DNA from: Collinsella aerofaciens
Lineage (GTDB): Bacteria > Actinomycetota > Coriobacteriia > Coriobacteriales > Coriobacteriaceae
NCBI RefSeq assembly: GCF_963360655.1
Contig: NZ_OY725712.1
Span: forward strand, 1,240,001-1,304,000
DNA: 64,000 bases
Reading direction: 5' to 3'
In this document: in pieces, positions 26,276-35,500 of the stretch
Layout: each line of letters begins with the position of its first letter
How positions within the stretch are numbered: the first letter of the stretch is position 1
Translations under genes and position numbers: made by a program
The notes under the pieces: model-generated
The model's database searches: none
What the model was told of the DNA's origin: nothing
The model's input: the letters and a program-made list of their open reading frames with translations, nothing else

Positions 26276-26789
26276 CTTCGCCGTTCGCGGTCCTTCGTGC
26301 AAAGCAATACAAATGTGAAAGCCTCGATATTCTCGAGGCTTTTTTCTTGCCACTTGTGGGCGCAACCGTGGCAAGCGTTTGGGGTGACATTTTCCATCAC
26401 CCCGATGACGAGGTCGTTCTGGACAACACGCTCGCATGCGTTCGCTGGATGTATTCAGAGTGGGACGGGGTTTCCGGATGGATGGGATTACCAGAAGGTA
26501 TGGGCTGAGGGCTACGCGGGGTAGCCGTAGAGGCATGAATAAGGGGGTTGAAAATAAACGATACTAAATGCAGTATAAATTTAATGTGGGGGGGGGTACG
26601 ATATCTGAGCTGTACAAAATATTAGACCCTCTATTGAGAAGTTGTGTAGGGGTTAGCCGCAGGCGTTGGATAAAGCAGACAAGTGCGGGGACAAATAACC
26701 ACTTACGGCAAAAATAGTAGCATTTGGCGGAAAGACGTTGATAAAAACGCGGAAGTAGCTACGGTGATTGTTAGAAATAGATTTCAGAT
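26276..26789. other. Intergenic region left of the insertion elements, with a G9 tract
   Basis: After the terminator at 26317-26346 this region holds no well-supported gene. It is AT-richer than its surroundings and contains an uninterrupted run of nine G at 26588-26596, preceded by TTGAAA and GTATAA sequences at poor spacing. Before the IS3 insertion it was continuous with the leader of the signal peptidase operon. Confidence 0.5.
26317..26346 (+). terminator. Rho-independent terminator after the flavodoxin gene
   Basis: aaagcctcga and tctcgaggcttt form the stem around atat, followed by a run of six T. It lies about 40 bases after the stop. Confidence 0.88.
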
Positions 26790-26818
26790 GGGGGTGCGGA
26801 CGATTTCTTGGACCGCGC

Positions 26819-27444
26819 CTAGGCGTATCCAAGCTTCCTGCGGTATTCCATCGGGCTCAGCCACCCGAGGGACTTCTTGATGCGCCCATCCCGATAGTAC
26901 ACGAGGTAGGCCTCGAGCCTCCCCATGAACTCCTCGGCCGTCACGCCCTCCCAGTCCCTGTAGCGGAAGAACTCGTTCTTGAGGCGCCCGAAGAAGCCCT
27001 CGCAGGCCGAGTTGTCCGGGCTGCAGCCCTTCGCGGACATGCTCCTGACCAGGCCGTTCTCCTCGCAGATCCCGATCCACTCCGGCCAGCGGTAGTGACC
27101 GCCCCGGTCCGAGTGGATCGTCGTGCGCGCCCCCGCCGGCCTCGCCGCGCAGGCCTTGAGCAGGCTCGAGTTCGCGAGGCGCTTGTCGGGGTGCAGCCCG
27201 ATCGACCAGGCGACGGGCATCCCGTCGAAGCAGTCGACGACCGGGCTCAGGTAGACCTTCTCGCCGCCCGGGAGCCTGAACTCGGTGATGTCGGTGAGCC
27301 ACAGCCGGTTGGGCTCGTCGGCGTGGAAATTCCTGTTCACGAGGTTCTCCGGCGCCTTGGAGACCTCGCCGACGTAGGAGCTGTAGCCCCGGGCGCGCCT
27401 CTTGTTGTAGACGACCTCGAGGCCCTCCTCGCGCATCACGCGGG
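26819..27444 (-). pseudogene. IS3-family transposase, C-terminal part (catalytic core)
   Basis: This segment encodes the rve-type catalytic domain. The first Asp is in RLWLTDITEF, the second in TTIHSDRGGHY and the Glu in CEGFFGRLKNEFF, so the DDE triad is complete. It ends YRRKLGYA before TAG at 26821-26819. The N-terminal part lies beyond the IS21 element at 29734-30330. If the insert and one copy of gcggg are removed, the two parts join in frame (KRVAR + VMREEGLEV) to make 405 residues. The frame runs upstream into IS21 end sequence, but no sensible start exists. Confidence 0.9.
27440..27444. repeat. Left target-site duplication of the IS21 element
   Basis: gcggg directly precedes the left IS terminus tgttagcg. 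The matching copy is at 29734-29738. Confidence 0.85.
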
Positions 27445-27549
27445 TGTTAGCGTCAATATAATTTTCACCATTTCCACCAACGCATTTTCGCCAATCGCGC
27501 CAACGCGGATACGCCGGATTCGCCAACGCGGATGTGCCGCTTTCGGCGC

Positions 27550-28338
27550 CTAGGCGCCCTCCTCCTTCCCGTCCTCACCGCCGATGGACACGTCCTTCAG
27601 GCGGTACGACCGGCCCGTTATCTTGATCATCGCGCAGTGGTGGCACAGCCTGTCGGCGACCGCCGAGGCCGTGACGTTGCTGCCGAACACGTCGCCCCAC
27701 CTGCCGACCGGCACGTTGGTCGTGACGATCGTCGACCGCTTGAGCGCGTAGCGCCTGTTCACCAGCTGGAACAGAAGGTCGGCGCCCTCCTTCCCGATAT
27801 CGAGGTAGCCCAGCTCGTCTATTATCAGCAGGCTGCAGTGCTCGTAGAACCGCATCCTGCGCGCCAGCGCCTCCTTCGCCGAGGCGTGCTTGAGGTCCTC
27901 GACCAGCCTCGAGCAGTCGGCGAAGTACACCTGCTTGCGGGCCATCACCGCCTCGTGGCCTATGGCTATCGACAGGTGGGTCTTGCCGACGCCCGGGCTG
28001 CCGACGAGCACGACGTTGTCGCCGCGGTCGACGAACTCGAGCGTGGCCAGCTGCTCGACCAGCCCGCGGGGCACGCTCGGCTGGAAACCCCAGTCGAAGT
28101 CGGCCAGCGTCTTTATGTAGGGGAAGTTGGCCATCCTCGTGCGGCGCTCGTCGTCGGCGCGCCGCTTGAGGGCTATCTGGGCGTCGGTGAGCTCGAGCAT
28201 GGCGTCGACCAGGCTCTTCCTCCCGTCGGCGACGAGCCTGACGTACTCGGGCACCGACGACGCCATGCCCTCGAGCCCCAGCTCCTCGAGATTGGCCGCC
28301 AGGCGGTTGAGCGGGCTGGCCTGCACCGCGGCGCTCAC
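27550..28338 (-). CDS. istB: IS21-family helper ATPase IstB
   Basis: This 262-residue AAA+ ATPase of the DnaC/IstB type regulates target choice and assembly by the transposase. Walker A is VGSPGVGKTHLS, Walker B is LLIIDELGYLD, and sensor sequences TIVTTNVPVGRWG and SAVADRLCHHC follow. The GTG start at 28338 overlaps the istA stop in the GTGA form, so the two genes are translationally coupled. The C-terminus reads GGEDGKEEGA. The ORF is intact. Confidence 0.94.
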   Translation of the reverse strand: MSAAVQASPLNRLAANLEELGLEGMASSVPEYVRLVADGRKSLVDAMLELTDAQIALKRRADDERRTRMANFPYIKTLADFDWGFQPSVPRGLVEQLATLEFVDRGDNVVLVGSPGVGKTHLSIAIGHEAVMARKQVYFADCSRLVEDLKHASAKEALARRMRFYEHCSLLIIDELGYLDIGKEGADLLFQLVNRRYALKRSTIVTTNVPVGRWGDVFGSNVTASAVADRLCHHCAMIKITGRSYRLKDVSIGGEDGKEEGA

Positions 28339-29573
28339 AGCGAGCCCCCTATCGAGTCGAGCAGCCCGAGGTTGGCGGCGGCGGCCGCCTCGATGTCGCC
28401 GGCGGCGTCGCCGAACCAGCGCTTCCCGGCCATGGCCTCGGCGTAGTGCGCCGGGTCGTAGGCCGGCCCGCCCGCCACGTGCGTCGCCACCAGCTCGCCG
28501 CCGACGTAGCAGTCCATCGCGCCGCCGGGCATGCAGACGATGCGGGCGGGCCTGCCGATGCAGCGCCTGGGCACCGACATGGGCTCGCCGTGCGCGCTGA
28601 CCAGCATCGTGGCCGGCACCCTGGCCACGCGCACCACGTCGCCCATCGCCTCCTCGAGGGCGCGGAGGTTGCCGACGGGCAGCAGCGCGTCCTTCTCCTC
28701 CATGAACAGCGCGGAGGGCGGCAGCCCCGTGGTCTCGTTGGGCTCGGAGTTGCTGGCGTCCTCGATCCGCGCGATGATCTCGTCGATGTCGTCCCAGCCG
28801 TCGAAGTCGCCCTGGTAGGCCGCGAGCCGCGACAGGAAGCGGTTCGACGACTCGACCTTGCCCTTGGTCTGGGGGCTGCGCGGGCGGCACAGCTTCAGCT
28901 CGAAGCCGGCGGCCTTGGCGAACTCGTATGCGCGCTGGACCTTGAGGCGCCTGCCGCCCTTGACCGTCACCAGGGCGGACATGTTGTCCGTGACCCACTC
29001 GCGGGGCACGCCGCCGAGCCTCGCGATCGTGGCGTACATGCACCTGACCAGGTCGTCGGTCGTCCTGGTCCCCGACCGGATGAATATGTGCCTGCGGGAA
29101 TGGCCCAGCGTCGCCGCGAACACGTTGAACTCGAACAGCTCGCCGTCGCGGTTCGCCATCCTGACCGACTCCTTCCAGTCGAACTGCAGCTGCAGCCCGG
29201 GCGGCGTCTCGAAGCGCGGGTGCGGTTCCGGGCCGACGGAGGCCCCGACGGCGATACCGTTCTTGCGCATGAACTGGGTGAAGGCGTTGTAGCCGGCCAG
29301 GTTCTCGCCGGGATACCTGTGCAGCAGCCACTCGTGGATGCCCTTCTTGGTGACCCCCGGCAGCTGCGCCTTGGCGGCCACCTCCTCGATGTGCGCGTCG
29401 AAGGAGCCCGCCCTGTCGGCGCGCCCGTCGCGGGGCCGGCCGCCCTCGGCCCTCCAGTACGCCGCCACGGTGTGCCTGTCCTTGCCGTAGCGCTTCGCTA
29501 TGTCGCTGAAGTTGGGCTTTATGCCCGCTTCCCTGTACATGTCCAACTCTCCGATCAGGTTCTTCTCCGCCAC
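28335..29573 (-). CDS. istA: IS21-family transposase IstA
   Basis: This 412-residue transposase has an N-terminal helix-turn-helix (ISDIAKRYGKDRHTVAAY-like, here FSDIAKRYGKDRHTVAAYW) that binds the element ends. An RNase H-like catalytic core follows, with Asp in LQFDWKE, Asp in VTDNMSALV and Glu in KGKVESSNRF. The C-terminal beta-barrel region includes PRRCIGRPARI. GTG 29573 is chosen because ggaggagcgacc lies just upstream; an in-frame ATG at 29594 has no such site. The gene overlaps istB. Confidence 0.94.
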   Translation of the reverse strand: MAEKNLIGELDMYREAGIKPNFSDIAKRYGKDRHTVAAYWRAEGGRPRDGRADRAGSFDAHIEEVAAKAQLPGVTKKGIHEWLLHRYPGENLAGYNAFTQFMRKNGIAVGASVGPEPHPRFETPPGLQLQFDWKESVRMANRDGELFEFNVFAATLGHSRRHIFIRSGTRTTDDLVRCMYATIARLGGVPREWVTDNMSALVTVKGGRRLKVQRAYEFAKAAGFELKLCRPRSPQTKGKVESSNRFLSRLAAYQGDFDGWDDIDEIIARIEDASNSEPNETTGLPPSALFMEEKDALLPVGNLRALEEAMGDVVRVARVPATMLVSAHGEPMSVPRRCIGRPARIVCMPGGAMDCYVGGELVATHVAGGPAYDPAHYAEAMAGKRWFGDAAGDIEAAAAANLGLLDSIGGSL

Positions 29574-29733
29574 GGTCGCTCCTCCCGAAAGCATCGTCCG
29601 CTTGTCGGTCGAAGCGTAAGCCCCGGCGTTGGTGGAAATGGTGAAAATGCGTTGGCGCGATTGGGGAAATTGCGTTGGCGGAATCGGCTAAAGTGCGATG
29701 GCGAAATTGGTTGTTTTTACAGTAGCGCTAACA

Positions 29734-29738
29734 GCGGG
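29734..29738. repeat. Right target-site duplication of the IS21 element
   Basis: gcggg directly follows the right IS terminus cgctaaca and matches 27440-27444. Confidence 0.85.
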
Positions 29739-30330
29739 CCACGCGCTTCTCGCTGGCCCGGACGCCCTCGCGGCGCAGGCGCGCCCAGACGGTGCGGTAC
29801 CCCCAGCACCCCGAGCCCTCGCGGAAGATGCGCACCACGCGGCCGCGTATGTCGGCGTCGCGGTCGCGCGGCACGGCGACGCGGGGCCTCCAGTACTCAT
29901 AGGAGCTCTTCGATATCCTCAAGAAACCTGTGATCGAGCGGAGGGGCAGGGCGGTCGCCCGCCTCAATCTCTCGCCGAGCTCGCACTTGCTCCTGTTCGA
30001 GATCGAAGCCGGGTCCCACCCTTCCGCTTTTAGGTCGGCCAACACCGCCCTGAGCAGCAGGTTCTCTATCTGGTCCTCGTTGAGCCCGGCGAGCGGGCCG
30101 GTCGCGGGCGGGGCGTAGGTCGACTTGTCGGGGCCCAAGCTGGCCTCCTTCCGTGGCGGTTTCCTCGCCACGATTCTACAGCCCCCGCCGGTGTAGCTGC
30201 GCGGGAGGTGCCCCGTCGCCCACTTCTTGGCCGCGCCCACCGTGACCCCCGCGAACTCCGCGGCGGCGGTGGGCCCCATGCCGTCCTCCGTCGCCAGGAG
30301 GAAGAGCTCGACCTTCTCCCTGCTGTACAT
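29734..30330 (-). pseudogene. IS3-family transposase, N-terminal part
   Basis: From ATG 30330 (after ggaggttcgc), 199 codons are read before the IS21 junction. They contain an N-terminal helix-turn-helix (EFAGVTVGAAKKWATGH) and a second helical region with GLNEDQIENLLLRAVLADLK, then RISKSSYEYWRPR and GCWGYRTVWARLRREGV, as in HTH_21 of IS3 transposases. Beyond the junction the IS21 end adds Cys and a stop. The catalytic core is at 26819-27444. Unlike many IS3 elements, this one appears to use one long frame rather than a programmed frameshift. Confidence 0.9.
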
Positions 30331-30475
30331 GCGAACCTCCAGTCCGGACCGCCCCGCGGTCCAACTTTCTGTCCGCACCCCCGATTGGCTTTTTCGAACT
30401 CATCTATTAAACGTCTTAGAAAAGCGGCTAATCCTTGATGGGATCGAATATGGCCTCGATGGGGATGAAATAATC

Positions 30476-31036
30476 ATGTTGGCAGCGCGCGGATTCAGAC
30501 GATTTATTTCACTTCTTAGTGGCATGGCGCTTGCGCTTGTCATAGCCCTTGCCGTTGTTTCTTTTGCTCCCCGTGCATTTGGTTACATGCCCTTCGCCGT
30601 GCTCTCGGGCTCTATGGAACCCGAGCTCCCCGTCGGCTCCATGGTGTTTGTTCACCAGGTTGACCCAACGAATATTGCCGTGGGCGACAGTGCAACTTTT
30701 TACCGATCGGACGGCGCTGTGGTGACTCACCAGGTGTACGAGGTCGATCCTGTGGCGCAGACGATCAGCACGCAGGGAATCGCAAACAAAAATGCAGATG
30801 GAATCATCATGCACGACGCCGAGCAGACGCCTTTTTCACGCGTGATCGGCGTCGTCTCTTTTTGTGTCCCTTACCTGGGCTTCGTTAATGCATATTGCAC
30901 GACGATGCCCGGTTTGTTTGTTGTGGTGGCCGTTCTGGCGCTGCTAGTCGCGGTGTCGATTGTGCTCGATCGGATGGTTCCCGACGAGCCTGCGGGCAAT
31001 CATGCCCGCGCGCATGCGAAGGGGCGGCGTTCATAG
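30476..31036 (+). CDS. sipW: SipW-type signal peptidase I
   Basis: This 186-residue membrane protease has an N-terminal helix (residues 13-33) and a C-terminal one. The catalytic Ser46 is in VLSGSMEP, and His85 in VVTHQVYEV replaces the usual Lys, so it is the ER-type Ser/His signal peptidase used by SipW. VGDSATFY matches the VGDVVTF box. It heads an operon of three proteins with SipW-dependent-type signals and is presumably their processing enzyme. ATG 30476 is the likely start (gatgggga upstream), but the frame is open back through the IS end at 30382, so the insertion lies only 93 bases away and may have displaced the native promoter. Confidence 0.9.
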   Translation: MLAARGFRRFISLLSGMALALVIALAVVSFAPRAFGYMPFAVLSGSMEPELPVGSMVFVHQVDPTNIAVGDSATFYRSDGAVVTHQVYEVDPVAQTISTQGIANKNADGIIMHDAEQTPFSRVIGVVSFCVPYLGFVNAYCTTMPGLFVVVAVLALLVAVSIVLDRMVPDEPAGNHARAHAKGRRS

Positions 31037-31107
31037 CGGCAGGGGAGAGGCGCCGGCAACGGCAAGGGCCGTTGCCGGGGAAGTCGATTTTCGAAAGGAA
31101 GAGAACG

Positions 31108-31830
31108 ATGGAAAACAAGAAGAAAAAGCGCTACGGCATCATTGCCGCCTTGCTGCTGCTGGTACTGGCTGCCGGCGTGGGCACCTACGCCTGGCTGTCG
31201 GCTACGCAGTCGCTGAAGAACGAATTTACGGTTGGCAGCATCGGCAAGCCCGAAGTGAAGCCCGACCCCGATCAACCGGACAAGCCCGGCACTGATCCCA
31301 CGAACCCCTCAGTGGATGGTTACCTGTTTGAGACCAAGTGGGTGAAGGACTCCAAGATGATTCCCGACACCAACATCGATAAGAATCCCAACGTCGGTAT
31401 CGGCAAGGATTCCGATAGCTCCTATGTGTTCGTCTACGTGAAGAACGCCATCGTGAAGGACGGTGAAGGCGCGCTTGCCAAGATCCCGTACTTCACCCTT
31501 AACAATGGCTGGAAGCCGGTTGCTACTGACCAGGTGAAGACCAACGGCAACGAAGGCCAGTACGTGAGCGGTCTGTTCATGTATACCGCTGACGGAACCA
31601 ACGCTCCTGCAAAGCTTACCCCCGCTAATGACAAGGCTGCTTACACCGGCGAGCTGTTCAGCATCGTGCATATCCCGGCTACCATGAACAGCACGGATGT
31701 CGTTGAAAATCCTGCTATGACGGTCTCCTGCTACATCTTCGGCGCTGACCAGAAGGGCGACAAGACTGACGCTGCCGCCAACGCTGTCGAGCAGGCCAAG
31801 GCTTGGGCTAAGACTCAGGCTCAGGCTTAA
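31108..31830 (+). CDS. TasA/camelysin-like protein with SipW-dependent-type signal (1)
   Basis: This 240-residue secreted protein begins with a basic stretch MENKKKKRYG and a hydrophobic segment ending GVGTYAWLSATQSLKNEF, then TVGSI. This is the characteristic pattern of substrates of SipW-type peptidases. A Pro/Asp spacer (KPDPDQPDKPGTDP) precedes a beta-rich domain (FETKWVKDSKMIP to MTVSCYIFGAD) and a helical Ala/Lys tail. It has no sortase motif. ATG 31108 follows aaaggaagaga. Its place behind the signal peptidase suggests it is a main structural subunit of an extracellular fibre or coat; assembly is inferred, not shown. Confidence 0.8.
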   Translation: MENKKKKRYGIIAALLLLVLAAGVGTYAWLSATQSLKNEFTVGSIGKPEVKPDPDQPDKPGTDPTNPSVDGYLFETKWVKDSKMIPDTNIDKNPNVGIGKDSDSSYVFVYVKNAIVKDGEGALAKIPYFTLNNGWKPVATDQVKTNGNEGQYVSGLFMYTADGTNAPAKLTPANDKAAYTGELFSIVHIPATMNSTDVVENPAMTVSCYIFGADQKGDKTDAAANAVEQAKAWAKTQAQA

Positions 31831-31838
31831 CCCCTCCC

Positions 31839-31893
31839 CACCGAGATCCCGGCCCGCTCCCCATCCCCATTTTCGGGTCGGGATCTCGATCCC
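31839..31893 (+). terminator. Stem-loop between the first and second TasA-like genes
   Basis: ccgagatcccggcccg pairs with cgggtcgggatctcg with a bulge, around an A/T and C loop. Downstream is atccccctttg rather than a T run. It could attenuate readthrough so that the first subunit is made in excess over the downstream genes. Confidence 0.5.
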
Positions 31894-31919
31894 CCTTTGA
31901 TCGACGATTGGCGAACGTA

Positions 31920-32567
31920 ATGCTCAACAATCTTTCCGACAATCAGAAACGCACCTTGGCGCTTGCGGCGATGGCGCTGTTGGCCCTGGCGTGCCTGTGC
32001 GGCACGCTGGCTTTTACCGTTGATATGGTCCCGGCGAACAACGTCCTATCGTTTGGCAGCGTGAAGGTACGAGTCTGCGAATACACCCTAAACGAGCAGG
32101 GCGAGGAGATTCCGTTTGAGGCCAACGAGCACGGGGACTATCCCGACACCAAGGCCGGGGGCTCTGACATCAGCCGCATCGTGCGCGTGGAGAACGCCGG
32201 CGCGCAGCCTGAGTACGTTCGCGCTCGTCTGCGCATGACGTCGGTGGCGCCCGACGGTTCGAGTGCGGATGCCTCGGGCAACGTTGCCTTTCACATGAAC
32301 GCGGGCGAGGGGTCCCCGTGGATCGATGGCGGCGATGGGTGGTACTACTACCGCGGATTGGCCGGACGCGGGGGCGTGCTCGATTCCGGCGCCATGACGG
32401 AGAGTCTCATGGATTCGCTGCGCTTCGTGGGCGACTACAACGATGCCGCGCGCGGTGGCTCATTCAGGCTCGATATCGACGTCCAGGCCGTGCAGGCCAA
32501 AAACCAGCAGGCAAACGATACCGTCCTCGACGTGCTCGACGCCGCGGGCTGGCCGGAGGCGAACTAG
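31920..32567 (+). CDS. TasA-like protein with SipW-dependent-type signal (2)
   Basis: This 215-residue exported protein has a hydrophobic N-terminal helix (LALAAMALLALACLCGTLAF) followed by TVDMVPANNVLSFGSVKV, matching the N-x-(F/L)-x-x-G-S pattern of the substrate family. The mature part is beta-rich, with SRIVRVENAGAQPEYVRARL resembling the third paralogue's DVSVKNTGSAPAYLRVAV, so the two are related. The start is uncertain: ATG 31920 or TTG 31908, neither with a good ribosome-binding site, which together with the upstream stem-loop suggests low expression. It is followed after 3 bases by the giant adhesin gene. Confidence 0.75.
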   Translation: MLNNLSDNQKRTLALAAMALLALACLCGTLAFTVDMVPANNVLSFGSVKVRVCEYTLNEQGEEIPFEANEHGDYPDTKAGGSDISRIVRVENAGAQPEYVRARLRMTSVAPDGSSADASGNVAFHMNAGEGSPWIDGGDGWYYYRGLAGRGGVLDSGAMTESLMDSLRFVGDYNDAARGGSFRLDIDVQAVQAKNQQANDTVLDVLDAAGWPEAN

Positions 32568-32570
32568 CCC

Positions 32571-35500
32571 ATGGAGATCAAGAACAGAAACCGAGGCGTG
32601 CTCGGCAGGCTGGTTGCCGTCGCGGCGATCGCCCTTTGCTGCGTTATGGTGCTGCCGGCGGCAGCGCATGCCGAGGAACAGACCGAATTCCATATCACAA
32701 ACAGGAACGACTTCTTGGCGTGTGTCGCGCTGTCGCGTCAGCGCGACACATCGCAGTGGCGCGTCTATCTCGATAACGATATCGTTCTTAACGATGATGA
32801 TATGAACGCCATTGTTGCGGATACGGTCAAGCACCTCTCCTTTGGCAACAAAGAGCATCCCTTTAAGGGCGTCTTTGACGGTCAAAACCATACCGTGAAG
32901 GGCCTGAACTACGAGAATAAGGTCTTGGACCCCGAGCACGACACGGGCTTCTTTGCCGAGACCGACGGCGCCACCATCAAGAACTTCCTTGTCGAGGACG
33001 CCAACATCTGGGCGGACTTCCGCGGCGGCATCATCGTGGGCAAGGCCGTCAACACCAGCTTCGAAAACGTCATGGTCATGGAGAGCACCCTGCACTTGAC
33101 TTGCGCCAACAACATGCTCAACGTGATTACCAACGCGGGCTTTGAGGGAGGCCTGATCGCCGGCGAGCTCGACGGCTGCAGCCTCTACAACTGCGAGGTC
33201 CGTGGCGGCCGCGCCGTCAACAACACGACCTCGGGCGTGCAGGCAATCGGTGGCGAGGGCCTGTATATGGCGGCGTTTGCCGGCTACGTCAAGAACTCGA
33301 CCATCGAGTACTGCCGCGTGACGCCTACGCGCAACGAGGATGGCTCGATTGCCGAGAAGGGCATGACCGACGTCACCAATAAATACGATGTGGCCGTCGG
33401 CGCCCTGGGCGGCAACAACGTGTACGCCTCGGGCTTTGTGGGCTGCATGGCGGGCGACGCCAAGATCATCGACTGCTTCTCGACGGCGCAGTGCTACAGC
33501 TATGCCGCATCGTACGTGGGCGTTGTCGCCGTGACGCGCGCGTGGACGGGTGGCCTGGCGGGCCGTATTTTGACTGAAAAGGGCAACGAGCTCGTCCGCA
33601 GCCACTTTGCGGGCGACCTGAGCTCGCGTCAATACAACCCCATCGCCGTGATCCCCATCATCCAAAACGATGTGAACCTGGGCGGCATTGCTGCGCGCGC
33701 CAACAAGGGAGATGCGACGGTCACCGAGTGCTACTTTAAGCCGAGCGTGAGCCTGTCTGGCAATAGCCAGGGCAATCCTGCCAAAAAGAAGATCCCCTCG
33801 TTTGGCGGCGACGGTACCACCAAGGGCGACGGCTTTGGCCCGTGGGACGACGGGCGCTACACCACGCGCGAGCTGTGGGAGGAGCACGACTACGACTTCT
33901 GTGCCGGCACCATGCGCTCGACCGCTAACGATGAGGCCCTTGGCGGTTCGCATGCCAACGAGTGGGCGATGGATTACAGGCTGAATATCCCCGTGCATGG
34001 CCAGAGCGTTAAGGCGACGATTGATTTTCCCGGCGCGGGTACCGCGACAATCGAGAAGACCAAACTTGGCAAAGACCAGGCGACCACGGATCCGTACGCC
34101 TTTGCCGTGAGTGCCGTGCTGGCGGGAACTGCCCAGGGCTTGGCCCAGGGCGATACATCGGTGACGTTCAAGCAGGAGACCTCCGCAAAGCCTGAGGGGC
34201 TGAGCGAGGCGAACGACGGCTACCGCTTTATGGGCTGGTTCCGCGAGCCCGATGTGCGTGTGAACCGAATCGGACAAGACAACAGCTGGTTTGATGGCAA
34301 GACCGATGATGCTGCTGTGAGGGATGGCAAGCGCGTTCAGGACAACACGAAGCACGAGGCGACCTCTATCTACACTGCCGACAACGGCAAGGATCATGCC
34401 GAGAGTGAGGGCTTCAAGGGCAATGATCTCTTTATCGCTTCATACGAGGCGCAGGTGCTGTTCTATAACGTTAAGGGCGAGACGCTTGATTGGAAAGACG
34501 GCAAGGCACACGATCCGTCCACGGACTGGTACCGCTATGGCGCCGGTTTGACGCCGGCTGCCCCCGCAGATCGCGGCGGCTTGCCGCCTACCGCGACGTT
34601 TATTGGATGGACCACGCAGCCGAACGCCGATAAGAGCATGAATGGCGCCTATGCTGCCATTACCTCAGATCAGCTGGCTGATCTGAAAAACAAGGGAGTA
34701 TTCTATCCCGCGGGCAGCGAGATTGCCGTGGTCGGCCCCACCGATTTCTATCCCGTGTACAGCGACTACGTGTCGAACATCATGACGGTGTTCGAGGGCA
34801 ATGAGCAGGACAAAATCGACAATGAGACCCTACGTGACGGCGTTGGCAAAACCAAAGTCGACGTCCAGACTGCCGGGGACGGCACCAGCGTCTACACGGT
34901 ACAGGTGCGCGACACGGACGGTACGCCCCTGTCCGAGGGCGGCAAGCTGCCCGATGGGTATCGCTTCCTGGGCTGGTACGAAAACAAGCAGGCCGCCGAT
35001 GGGTCCACGGTTGAGGTCCGCGTAAGCCGTGACCCAGGCTATACACTCCCTGCCGATGTCGATCTAACCGTGCCGCACACCTATACGGCGCGCTTTGAGT
35101 ACCGCGTGGATTATTACGTCTGCGCGTACGCGAACGATGAATACACGAATTCGGAACTCCTTTGCTCTGTATGGAACGAGTACAAAACACCGTTTAACGA
35201 GCAGGTCGGCACAAGCTATGTTCGAGAGAACGTGGTTCACTGGGGTTCCGAGCACGTTAATCATGGCGACAAGGATGCCTATAAGGGCGAATGCGCAGAG
35301 GGATACTACGACAGCAATACGCTAATCGTGGCCCCCATGAGCGCATATTCGCATAACGTGAGAAACGATACGGGGGCGGATACCCTAAAGAATGTCCTTG
35401 TGGATACAGATTTCCCGGGTTCTGGAACGTTTGACGAGGAAAAGGTTATTAATGCGTTGCAGTACACGTTTAAGCCATCTAGCGATCGTTATAGCTTGAA

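Larger units (their letters stand above)
27445..29733 (-). mobile_element. IS21-family insertion sequence
   Basis: This 2289-bp element has termini tgttagcg (27445-27452) and cgctaaca (29726-29733) and 5-base target duplications gcggg. It encodes istA and istB on the minus strand. Both ends contain repeated cgccaacgc units within about 120 bases of the tip, the multiple-repeat arrangement typical of IS21 ends. Both genes look intact, so the element may be active. Confidence 0.92.
26790..30382 (-). mobile_element. IS3-family insertion sequence, split by an IS21-family element
   Basis: Both ends carry the inverted repeat gggggtgcggac (26790-26801 and 30371-30382), with more pairing inward (ttggaccgcg). 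A 3-base target duplication, gat, flanks it at 26787-26789 and 30383-30385. Without the IS21 insert and one duplication the element would be 1299 bp, a normal IS3 size. Its transposase gene lies on the minus strand and is now broken. Confidence 0.9.

Noticed and set aside
26371-26508. A 46-codon frame that could start at GTG and reads VWGDIFHHPDDEVV.
   Set aside because: The composition looks protein-like, but there is no ribosome-binding site and no family; it may be a gene remnant, so it was not listed as a gene.
26600-26760. A riboswitch in the AT-rich leader before the insertion elements.
   Set aside because: No known consensus was matched and no stable multi-stem fold was evident by eye.
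32460-34397. A 645-codon minus-strand frame opposite the adhesin.
   Set aside because: It overlaps clearly coding plus-strand sequence and has no motif.
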